A stretch of 64,000 bases of DNA. It comes from Gordionus sp. m RMFG-2023. Lineage: Eukaryota > Nematomorpha > Gordioida > Chordodea > Parachordodidae. Below, one piece after another: positions 54,464-64,000 of the stretch. Where the stretch lies: NCBI RefSeq assembly GCF_954871325.1, contig NC_088775.1, positions 93,429,997 to 93,493,996 of the forward strand, in the 5' to 3' direction. The notes under the pieces were generated by a model, which worked only from the letters and a program-made list of their open reading frames with translations, made no database searches and was not told the DNA's origin. Each line of letters starts with the position of its first letter. The first letter of the stretch is position 1. The translations under genes were made by a program, and so were the position numbers.

Positions 54464-57400
54464 TTAGGGTTAGGGTTAGGGTTAAGGTTAGGGTTAGGGT
54501 TAGGGTTAGGGTTAGGGTTAGGGTTAGGGTTAGGGTTAGGGTTAGTGTTAGGTTTAGGGTTAAGGTTAGGGTTAGGGTTAGGGTAAGGGTTAGTGTTAGA
54601 GTTAGGGTTAGGGTTAGGGTTAGGGTTAGGGTTAGGGTTAGGGTTAGGGTTAGGGTTAGGGTTAGGGTTAGGATTAGGATTAGGGTTATGGTTAGCGTTA
54701 ACTTATAATAGATATCTGTTAGTGCTATTTCATATATTATATCTATCCTTAATTACTCTAATTAACAGTACTTCAAGTAATTTTTATTATATTCCCAACA
54801 TATGAATTTCTTAAGTAATATTAGTTATATTTATTATTTTCACGGATTTTAGATAAACTATGCTCAGACATATTTATTAATTATTTTATCTAAGTGCATA
54901 ATATGATTTTGGTAGTAATTATCTATGTCTTACTAACTCGTAAAATTAAATAAAATAATTTTGTGAAAATCAGATAATAATTGTGCAAAATCTTCTATGA
55001 TTTTTCAAAAAAATATAAGGAAAACAGATAAAATTTTTAGCTTTTTTAAAAATTTATTTTGATTGAAGAAATTTCAAGCATTAAGGGTTAGGGTTAGGGT
55101 TAAGGTTAGGGTTAGATTAGGGTTAAGGTTAGTGTTAGTGTTAGGGTTAGGGTTAGGGTTAGGGTTAGGGTTATGGGTTAGGGTTAGGGTTAGTGTTAGG
55201 GTTAGGATTAGGGTTAGGGTTAGTGTTAGGGTTAGGTTAGGCTTAGGGTTAGGATTAGGGTTAGGGTTAGCCTTATGGTTAGGGTTAGGGTTAGGGTTAG
55301 GGTTAGAGTTAAGGTTATGGTTAGGGTTAGGGTTAGGATTAGGGTTAGGGTTAGCGTTAACTTATAATAGATATCTGTTAATTTTATTTCATATATTATA
55401 TCTATCCTTAATTACTCTAATTAACAGTATTTCAAGTAATTTTTATTATATTCCCAACATATGAATTTTTTTAAGTAATATTTATTATTTTCACCGATTT
55501 TAGAAAATATAATATGCTAAGACCTATTTATTAATTATTTTATTTAAGAGCATAATATGATTTAGGTAGTAATTATCTATGTCTTACTAACTCGTAAAAT
55601 TAAATAAAATAATTTTGTGAAATTCAAATAATAATTGTGCAAAATCTTTTATGATTTTTCAAAAAAATATAAGGAAAACAGATAAAATTTTTAGCTTTTT
55701 TTAAAATTTATTTTGATTGAAGAAATTTCAAGCAATTAGGGTTAGGGTTAGGGTTAGCGTTAAGGTTAGGGTTAGGGTTAGTGTTAGGGTTAGGGTTAGG
55801 GTTAGGGTTAGGATTAGGATTAGGGTTAGGGTTAGCGTTAACTTATAATAGATATCTGTTAGTGCTATTTCATATAGTATATCTATCCTTAATTACTCTA
55901 ATTAACAGTACTTCAAGTAATTTTTATTATATTCCCAACATATGTTTAAGTAATATTTATTATTTTCACCGATTTTAGATATACTATGCTCAGACATATT
56001 TATTAATTATTTTATCTAAGTGCATAATATGATTTTGGTAGTAATTATCTATGTCTTACTAACTCGTAAAATTAAATAAAATAATTTTGTGAAAATCAAA
56101 TAATAATTGTGCAAAATCTTCTATGATTTTTCAAAAAAATATAAGGAAAACAGAAAATTTTTTTAGCTTTTTTAAAAATTTATTTTGATTGAAGAAATTT
56201 CAAAAATTTAGGGTTAGGGTTAGGGTTAAGGTTAGGGTTAGGGTTAGGGTTAGGGTTAGGGTTAGGGTTAGTGTTAGGTTTAGGGTTAAGGTTAGGTTTA
56301 GGGTTAGGGTAAGGGTTAGTGTTAGAGTTAGGGTTAGGGTTAGGGTTAGGGTTAGGGTTAGGGTTAGGGTTAGGGTTAGGGTTAGGGTTAGGATTAGGAT
56401 TAGGGTTAGGGTTAGCGTTAACTTATAATAGATATCTGTTAGTGCTATTTCATATATTATATCTATCCTTAATTACTCTAATTAACAGTACTTCAAGTAA
56501 TTTTTATTATATTCCCAACATATGAATTTCTTAAGTAATATTAGTTATATTTATTATTTTCACGGATTTTAGATAAACTATGCTCAGACATATTTATTAA
56601 TTATTTTATCTAAGTGCATAATATGATTTTGGTAGTAATTATCTATGTCTTACTAACTCGTAAAATTAAATAAAATAATTTTGTGAAAATCAGATAATAA
56701 TTGTGCAAAATCTTCTATGATTTTTCAAAAAAATATAAGGAAAACAGATAAAATATTTAGCTTTTTTAAAAATTTATTTTGATTGAAGAAATTTCAAGCA
56801 TTAAGGGTTAGGGTTAGGGTTAAGGTTAGGGTTAGATTAGGGTTAAGGTTAGTGTTAGTGTTAGGGTTAGGGTTAGGGTTAGGGTTAGGGTTATGGGTTA
56901 GGGTTAGGGTTAGTGTTAGGGTTAGGATTAGGGTTAGGGTTAGGGTTAGGGTTAGGTTAGGCTTAGGGTTAGGATTAGGGTTAGGGTTAGCCTTATGGTT
57001 AGGGTTAGGGTTAGGGTTAGGGTTAGAGTTAAGGTTATGGTTAGGGTTAGGGTTAGGATTAGGGTTAGGGTTAGCGTTAACTTATAATAGATATCTGTTA
57101 ATTTTATTTCATATATTATATCTATCCTTAATTACTCTAATTAACAGTATTTCAAGTAATTTTTATTATATTCCCAACATATGAATTTTTTAAGTAATAT
57201 TTATTATTTTCACCGATTTTAGAAAATATAATATGCTAAGACCTATTTATTAATTATTTTATTTAAGAGCATAATATGATTTAGGTAGTAATTATCTATG
57301 TCTTACTAACTCGTAAAATTAAATAAAATAATTTTGTGAAATTCAAATAATAATTGTGCAAAATCTTTTATGATTTTTCAAAAAAATATAAGGAAAACAG

Positions 57401-57860
57401 ATAAAATTTTTAGCTTTTTTTAAAATTTATTTTGATTGAAGAAATTTCAAGCAATTAGGGTTAGGGTTAGGGTTAGCGTTAAGGTTAGGGTTAGGGTTAG
57501 GGTTAGGGTTAGGGTTAGTGTTAGGGTTAGGGTTAGGGTTAGGGTTAGGATTAGGATTAGGGTTAGGGTTAGCGTTAACTTATAATAGATATCTGTTAGT
57601 GCTATTTCATATAGTATATCTATCCTTAATTACTCTAATTAACAGTACTTCAAGTAATTTTTATTATATTCCCAACATATGTTTAAGTAATATTTATTAT
57701 TTTCACCGATTTTAGATATACTATGCTCAGACATATTTATTAATTATTTTATCTAAGTGCATAATATGATTTTGTTAGTAATTATCTATGTCTTACTAAC
57801 TCGTAAAATTAAATAAAATAATTTTGTGAAAATATATAATAATTGTGCAAATTCTTCAAT
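54464..57860 (+). repeat. Three-unit repeat of about 1720 bp present twice
   Basis: Blocks at 55081 and 55735 recur at 56801 and 57455, both 1720 bp later, and the block at 54464 pairs with 56208 at 1744 bp (a difference of four hexamers). Shared body variants support it: CACGGATTTTAGATAAAC near 54841 and 56561, CCTTATGG inside the large block near 55271 and 56991, and a shortened CATATGTTTAAG near 55941 and 57677. Confidence 0.85.
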
Positions 57861-57943
57861 GATTTTTCAAAAAAATATAAGGAAAACAGATAAAATTTTT
57901 AGCTTTTTTTAAAATTTATTTTGATTGAAGAAATTTCAAGCAT

Positions 57944-58372
57944 TTAGGATTAGGGTTAGGGTTAGGGTTAGGGTTAGGGTTAGGGTTAGGGTTAGGGTTA
58001 GGGTTAGGGTTAGGGTTAGGGTTAGGGTTAGGGATAGGGTTAGGGTTAGGGTTAGGGTTAGGGTTAGGGTTAGGGTTAGGGTTAGGGTTTGGGTTAGGGT
58101 TAGGGTTAGGGTTAGGGTTAGGGTTAGGGTTAGGGTTAGTGTTAGGGTTAGGGTTAGGGTTAGGGTTAGGGTTAGGGTTAGGGTTAGGGTTAGGGTTAGG
58201 GTTAGGGTTAGGGTTAGAGTTAAGGTTAGGGTTAGGGTTAGGGTTAGGGTTAGGGTTATGGTTAGGGTTAGGGATAGGGTTAGGGTTAAGGTTAGGGTTA
58301 GGGTTATGGTTAGGGTTAGGATTAGGGTTGGTGTTAGGGTTAGGGTTAAGATTAAGGTTAGGGTTATCGTTA
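57944..58372 (+). repeat. Longest telomere-like block in the window, about 429 bp
   Basis: About seventy hexamer steps, including exact runs of about 14 (57950-58032) and about 12 (58141-58213). Variants separate the runs: GGGATAGGG near 58031, TTTGGG near 58089, GTGTTA near 58139, AGAGTTAAGG near 58215 and a second GGGATAGGG near 58271. The 5' and 3' ends match the block at 47232-47564, so the two grew or shrank internally. Because it is a run of hexamers with no stop in two frames, it gives the longest open frames in the window, both without an ATG. Confidence 0.92.
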
Positions 58373-61300
58373 ACTTACAATAGATATCTGTTAGTGCTAT
58401 TTCATATAATCTATCCTTAATTACTCTAATTAACAGTACTTCAAGTAATTATTATTAAATTCCCAACATATGAATTTTTTAAGTAATATTTATTATTTTC
58501 ACCGATTTTAGAAAATATAATATGCTCACATATATGAATTATTTTATCTAAGTGCATAATATGATTTTGGTAGTAATTATCTATGTCTTACTAACTCGTA
58601 AAATTTAATAATAATTTTGTGAAAATCAAATAATAATTGTGCAAAATCTTCTATGATTTTTCAAAATAATATAAGGAAAACAGATAAAATTTTAAGCTTT
58701 TTTTAAAATTTATATTGATTGAAGAAATTTCAAGCATTTGATGTTAGGGTTAGGGTTAGGGTATAGGTTAGGGTTAGAGTTAAGGTTAGGGTTAGGGTTA
58801 GGGTTATGTTAGGGTTAGGGTTAGGGTTAGGGTTAGGGTTAGGGTTAGGATTAAGGTTAGGGTTAGCGTTAACTTACAATAGATATCTGTTAGTGCTATT
58901 TCATATATTATATCTATCCTTAATTACTCTAATAAACAGTACTTCAAGTAATTTTTATTATATTCCCAACATATGAATTTTTTAAGTAATATTTATTATT
59001 TTCACCGATTTTAGAAAATATAATATGCTCACATATTTATGAATTATTTTATCTAAGTGCATAATATGATTTTGGTAGTAATTATCTATGTCTTACTAAC
59101 TCGTAAAATTAAATAAAATAATATTGTGAAAATATATAATAATTGTGCAAATTCTTCAATGATTTTTCAAAAAAATATAAAAAAACAGATAAAATTTTTA
59201 GCTTTTTATAAAATTTATTTTGATTGAAGAAATTTCAAGCAATTAGGGTTAAGGTTAGGGTTAGGGTTAGGGTTAGAGTTAAGGTTAGGGTTAGGGTTAG
59301 GGTTAGGGTTATGGTTAGGGTTAGGGTTAGTGTTAGGGTTAGGGTTAGGATTAAGGTTAGGGTTAGCGTTAACTTACAATAGATATCTGTTAGTGCTATT
59401 TCATATATTATATCTATCCTTAATTACTCTAATTAACAGTACCTTAAGTAATTTTTATTATTTTCCCAACATATGAATTTTTTAAGTATTATTTATTATT
59501 TTCACCGATTTTAGAAAATATAATATGCTCACATATTTATGAATTATTTTATCTAATTGCATAATATGATTTTGGTAGTAATTATCTATGTCTTACTAAC
59601 TCGTAAAATTAAATAAAATAATTTTGTAAAAATATATAATAATTGTGCAAATTCTTCAAAGATTTTTCAAAAAAATATAAGGAAAACAGATAAAATTTTT
59701 AGCTTTTTTTAAAATTTATTTTGATTGAAGAAATTTCAAGCATTTAGGGTTAGGGTTAGGGTTAAGGTTAGGGTTAGGGTTAGGGTTAAGGCTAGGGTTA
59801 GGGTTATGGTTAGTGTTAAGGTTAGGGTTAGGGTTAGGGTTAGGGTTGGTGTTAGGGTTAGGGTTAAGATTAAGGTTAGGGTTATCGTTAACTTACAATA
59901 GATATCTGTTAGTGCTATTTCATATATTATATCTATCCTTAATTACTCTAATTAACAGTACTTCAAGTAATTTTTATTATATTCCCAACATATGAATTTT
60001 TTAAGTAATATTTATTATTTTCACCGATTTTAGATATACTATGCTCAGACATATTTATGAATTATTTTATCTAAGTGCATAATATGATTTTGGTAGTAAT
60101 TATCTATGTCTTACTAACTCGTAAAATTAAATAAAATAATTTTGTGAAAATCAAATAATAATTGTGCAAAATCTTCTATGATTTTTCAAAAAAATATAAG
60201 GAAAACAGAAAATTTTTTAAGCTTTTTTAAAAATTTATTTTGATTGAAGAAATTTCAAGCATTTAGGGTTAGGGTTAGGGTTAAGGTTAGGGTTAGGGTT
60301 AGGGTTAGGGTTAGTGTTAGGTTTAGGGTTAAGGTTAGGGTTAGGGTTAGGGTAAGGGTTAGTGTTAGAGTTAGGGTTAGGGTTAGGGTTAGGGTTAGGG
60401 TTAGGGTTAGGGTTAGGGTTAGGGTTAGGGTTAGGGTTAGGGTTAGGATTAGGATTAGGGTTAGGGTTAGCGTTAACTTATAATAGATATCTGCTAGTGC
60501 TATTTCATATATTATATCTATCCTTAATTACTCTAATTAACAGTACTTCAAGTAATTTTTATTATATTCCCAACATATGAATTTCTTAAGTAATATTAGT
60601 TATATTTATTATTTTCACCGATTTTAGATATACTATGCTCAGACATATTTATTAATTATTTTATCTAAGTGCATAATATGATTTTGTTAGTAATTATCTA
60701 TGTCTTACTAACTCGTAAAATTAAATAAAATAATTTTGTGAAAATCAAATAATAATTGTGCAAAATCTTTTATGATTTTTCAAAAAAATATAAGGAAAAC
60801 AGATAAAATTTTTAGCTTTTTTTAAAATTTATTTTGATTGAAGAAATTTCAAGCATTTAGGGTTAGGGTTAGGGTTAGGGTTATGGTTAGGGTTAGTGTT
60901 AGGGTTAGGGTTAGGGTTAGGGTTAGGGTTAGGCTTAGGGTATATGGTTAGGGTTAGGGTTAGGGTTAGGGTTAGCGTTAGGATTAAGGTTAGGGTTAGC
61001 GTTAACTTATAATAGATATCTGTTAGTGCTATTTCATATATTATATCTATCCTTAATTACTCTAATTAACAGTACTTCAAGTAATTTTTATTATATTCCC
61101 AACATATTAATTTCTTAAGTAATATTAGTTATATTTATTATTTTCACCGATTTTAGATATACTATGCTCAGACATATTTATTAATTATTTTATCTAAGTG
61201 CATAATATGATTTTGGTAGTAATTATCTATGTCTTACTAACTCGTAAAATTAAATAAAATAATTTTGTGAAAATCAAATAATAATTGTGCAAAATCTTTT

Positions 61301-61385
61301 ATGATTTTTCAAAAAAATATAAAGAAAACAGATAAAATTTTTAGCTTTTTTAAAAATTTATTTTGATTGAAGAAATTTCAAGCAT

Positions 61386-63690
61386 TAAGGGTTAGGGTTA
61401 GGGTTAAGGTTAGGGTTAGATTAGGGTTAGGGTTAGTGTTAGTGTTAGGGTTAGGGTTAGGGTTAGGGTTAGGGTTAGGGTTATGGGTTAGGGTTAGGGT
61501 TAGTGTTAGGGTTAGGATTAGGGTTAGGGTTAGGGTTAGGGTTAGGGTTAGGTTAGGCTTAGGGTTAGGATTAGGGTTAGGGTTAGCGTTAGGGTTAGTG
61601 TTAGGGTTAGGGTTAGGGTTAGAGTTAAGGTTATGGTTAGGGTTAGGGTTAGGATTAGGGTTAGGGTTAGCGTTAACTTATAATAGATACCTGTTAATTT
61701 TATTTCATATATTATATCTATCCTTAATTACTCTAATTAACAGTATTTCAAGTAATTTTTATTATATTCCCAACATATGAATTTTTTAAGTAATATTTAT
61801 TATTTTCACCGATTTTAGAAAATATAATATGCTCAGACCTATTTATTAATTATTTTATTTAAGAGCATAATATGATTTAGGTAGTAATTATCTATGTCTT
61901 ACTAACTCGTAAAATTAAATAAAATAATTTTGTGAAATTCAAATAATAATTGTGCAAAATCTTTTATGATTTTTCAAAAAAATATAAGGAAAACAGATAA
62001 AATTTTTAGCTTTTTTTAAAATTTATTTTGATTGAAGAAATTTCAAGCATTTAGGGTTAGGGTTAGGGTTAGCGTTAAGGTTAGGGTTAGGGTTAGGGTT
62101 AGGGTTAGGGTTACTGTTAGGGTTAGGGTTAGGGTTAGGATTAGGATTAGGGTTAGGGTTAGCGTTAACTTATAATAGATATCTGTTAGTGCTATTTCAT
62201 ATAGTATATCTATCCTTAATTACTCTAATTAACAGTACTTCAAGTAATTTTTATTATATTCCCAACATATGAATTTCTTAAGTAATATTAGTTATATTTA
62301 TTATTTTCACGGATTTTAGATAAACTATGCTCAGACATATTTATTAATTATTTTATCTAAGTGCATAATATGATTTTGGTAGTAATTATCTATGTCTTAC
62401 TAACTCGTAAAATTAAATAAAATAATTTTGTGAAAATCAGATAATAATTGTGCAAAATCTTCTATGATTTTTCAAAAAAATATAAGGAAAACAGATAAAA
62501 TTTTTAGCTTTTTTAAAAATTTATTTTGATTGAAGAAATTTCAAGCATTAAGGGTTAGGGTTAGGGTTAAGGTTAGGGTTAAGGTTAGGGTTAGATTAGG
62601 GTTAGGGTTAGTGTTAGTGTTAGGGTTAGGGTTAGGGTTAGGGTTAGGGTTATGGGTTAGGGTTAGGGTTAGTGTTAGGGTTAGGATTAGGGTTAGGGTT
62701 AGGGTTAGGGTTAGGGTTAGGTTAGGCTTAGGGTTAGGATTAGGGTTAGGGTTAGCGTTAGGGTTAGTGTTAGGGTTAGGGTTAGGGTTAGAGTTAAGGT
62801 TATGGTTAGGGTTAGGGTTAGGATTAGGGTTAGGGTTAGCGTTAACTTATAATAGATACCTGTTAATTTTATTTCATATATTATATCTATCCTTAATTAC
62901 TCTAATTAACAGTATTTCAAGTAATTTTTATTATATTCCCAACATATGAATTTTTTAAGTAATATTTATTATTTTCACCGATTTTAGAAAATATAATATG
63001 CTCAGACCTATTTATTAATTATTTTATTTAAGAGCATAATATGATTTAGGTAGTAATTATCTATGTCTTACTAACTCGTAAAATTAAATAAAATAATTTT
63101 GTGAAATTCAAATAATAATTGTGCAAAATCTTTTATGATTTTTCAAAAAAATATAAGGAAAACAGATAAAATTTTTAGCTTTTTTTAAAATTTATTTTGA
63201 TTGAAGAAATTTCAAGCATTTAGGGTTAGCGTTAGGGTTAGCGTTAAGGTTAGGGTTAGGGTTAGGGTTACTGTTAGGGTTAGGGTTAGGGTTAGGATTA
63301 GGATTAGGGTTAGGGTTAGCGTTAACTTATAATAGATATCTGTTAGTGCTATTTCATATAGTATATCTATCCTTAATTACTCTAATTAACAGTACTTCAA
63401 GTAATTTTTATTATATTCCCAACATATGTTTAAGTAATATTTATTATTTTCACCGATTTTAGATATACTATGCTCAGACATATTTATTAATTATTTTATC
63501 TAAGTGCATAATATGATTTTGTTAGTAATTATCTATGTCTTACTAACTCGTAAAATTAAATAAAATAATTTTGTGAAAATATATAATAATTGTGCAAATT
63601 CTTCAATGATTTTTCAAAAAAATATAAGGAAAACAGATAAAATTTTTAGCTTTTTTTAAAATTTATTTTGATTGAAGAAATTTCAAGCAT
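61386..63690 (+). repeat. Two-unit repeat of about 1.17 kb present twice
   Basis: The large block at 61386-61675 recurs at 62550-62845 and the next block at 62051 recurs at 63222, offsets of 1164 and 1171 bp. The large block has the same internal order as those at 46104, 55081 and 56801, including TTATGGGTTAGG and TTAGGTTAGGCTTAGG steps. All are followed by an AGATACCTG or AGATATCTG body with GTTAATTTTATTTC in place of GTTAGTGCTATTTC. Confidence 0.8.
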
Positions 63691-63691
63691 T

Positions 63692-63832
63692 TAGGATTAG
63701 GGTTAGGGTTAGGGTTAGGGTTAGAGTTAAGGTTAGGGTTAGGGTTAGGGTTATGGTTATGGTTAGGGTTAGGGTTAGGGTTAGGGTTAGGGTTAGGGTT
63801 GGGTTAGGATTAAGGTTAGGGTTAGCGTTAAC
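63692..63832 (+). repeat. Chimeric block at the right end
   Basis: The block opens with the TTTAGGATTAGGG start of the long blocks at 47232 and 57944. It then switches to the AGAGTTAAGG and two-ATGG order of the block at 47930, and its following body has the same AATAAACAG variant as 48130. Loss of most of a long block plus the intervening body would produce it. Confidence 0.7.
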
Positions 63833-64000
63833 TTACAATAGATATCTGTTAGTGCTATTTCATATATTATATCTATCCTTAATTACTCTAATAAACAGTA
63901 CTTCAAGTAATTTTTATTATATTCCCAACATATGAATTTTTTAAGTAATATTTATTATTTTCACCGATTTTAGAAAATATAATATGCTCACATATTTATG

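Larger units (their letters stand above)
1..64000 (+). repeat. Subtelomere-like satellite array: AT-rich body plus TTAGGG block, about 130 tandem units
   Basis: The same unit recurs from the first base to the last. After each hexamer block comes a GTTAAC or CATTAAC junction, then a body carrying, in order, an AGATATCTG motif, a CCAACATATGAA motif, a CACCGATTTTAG motif, an AAGTGCATAATATG motif, a TTACTAACTCG motif and a poly-A/poly-T stretch. The body ends at TTGAAGAAATTTCAAGC, where the next block begins. Every block reads TTAGGG on the + strand. Block lengths vary, so spacing ranges from about 340 to 800 bp. Bodies fall into subtypes told apart by GAAAATATATAAT, GAAAATCAAATAA or GAAATTCAAATAA, and by GCTCACATAT, GCTCAGACAT or GCTCATATT. 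I see no gene, transposon or structural RNA. The layout is that of a telomere-associated satellite; its chromosome position is inferred from the hexamer, not shown by the window. Confidence 0.95.
51650..64000 (+). repeat. Right-half HOR, second copy and start of another, to the window edge
   Basis: Blocks lie at about 51932-52005, 52377-52548, 52920-53008, 53379-53531, 53904-54092, 54464-54701, 55081-55360, 55735-55841, 56208-56421, 56801-57080, 57455-57575, 57944-58372, 58742-58872, 59243-59373, 59738-59890, 60262-60476, 60857-61005, 61386-61675, 62051-62168, 62550-62845, 63222-63323 and 63692-63832. The window ends inside a unit body, so the array continues to the right. Left-half markers reappear, for example GATGTTAGGG at 58740 and GGGTATATGG near 60950. 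Confidence 0.7.

Noticed and set aside
57944-58372. True chromosome end (terminal telomere)
   Set aside because: The block is interrupted by variants and is followed by more than 5 kb of ordinary units.
1-64000. Dozens of open frames of 60 to 152 codons made of Val-Arg, Gly-Leu or Lys-Val repeats ending in a [21 protein letters not shown] tail
   Set aside because: They follow from reading a hexamer repeat and its fixed flank. Those checked start at TTG or GTG, change length with the block, overlap in two frames and show no sign of protein-level constraint. They are not annotated as genes.
1-64000. Hydrophobic tail in many frames as a possible membrane segment
   Set aside because: It is the translation of the AT-rich body after the block, which is rich in Leu, Ile and Tyr codons by composition. 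Changes in the body show no preference for silent positions by eye.
1-64000. CRISPR array
   Set aside because: Repeats and intervening sequence are all related and hundreds of bases long. There are no short repeats with unique spacers and no cas genes.
1-64000. TACTAAC in almost every unit as an intron branch point, and AATAAA-like strings as polyadenylation signals
   Set aside because: Both lie in AT-rich repeat sequence with no exon, no convincing splice-site pair and no gene. They are conserved only because the unit is copied.
1-64000. LTR element, LINE or DNA transposon as the origin of the body
   Set aside because: No coding domain, terminal inverted repeat, target-site duplication or poly-A-tailed end could be seen. 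A short non-coding origin cannot be excluded but nothing supports it.
1-64000. Centromeric satellite
   Set aside because: The HOR organisation resembles centromeres, but a TTAGGG block in each unit in one orientation fits a subtelomere better and I saw no CENP-B-box-like motif.
1-64000. Bacterial or viral sequence
   Set aside because: There are no genes, ribosome-binding sites or operon layout, and the TTAGGG repeats point to a eukaryote.

Overview
The whole 64 kb window is one uninterrupted tandem array and contains no recognisable gene. By hand count the array has about 130 units averaging roughly 490 bp. Each unit has two parts. The first is an AT-rich body of about 370 bp (about 210 bp in 11 shortened units). 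The second is a block of TTAGGG and near-TTAGGG hexamers, from about 27 to 430 bp long. The blocks sum to about 17 kb, a little over a quarter of the window. Every block has its G-rich strand on the + strand. There is no inversion, no recognisable transposon and no rRNA or tRNA gene. The TTAGGG hexamer points to a eukaryote with the TTAGGG telomere type (vertebrates, many other animals, many filamentous fungi, some protists), and the setting looks subtelomeric. The sequence does not allow a narrower call. If the blocks keep the orientation of the true telomere, the chromosome end lies beyond the right edge.

Layout. The left half (1 to about 31 kb) is built from successive versions of one higher-order repeat (HOR). 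Version A is 1-3333 and internally deleted. Version B is 3334-11550, 8217 bp and about 18 units. Version C is 11551-24844, 13294 bp, which is B plus a near-perfect internal duplication of about 5.06 kb. Version D runs from 24845 to about 31.1 kb and then jumps back to an earlier phase of the HOR. From 31.1 to 39 kb a 3.93 kb sub-repeat occurs twice, and from 39 to 41 kb a 1007 bp two-unit repeat occurs twice. From about 41 kb to the right end the array follows a looser period of about 10.6 kb that contains the longest telomere-like blocks. It also includes local duplications of 1720 bp (three units) and about 1163 bp (two units).

The copies record how the array evolves. The order of variant hexamers and the point differences in the AT-rich bodies are shared between HOR copies, while spacing between copies changes almost only in steps of 6 bp. 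This fits unequal exchange of whole units and blocks of units, plus gain or loss of single hexamers inside blocks, and not fresh addition by telomerase. The many open frames of (Val-Arg)n and (Gly-Leu)n are by-products of reading a hexamer repeat and are not annotated as genes.
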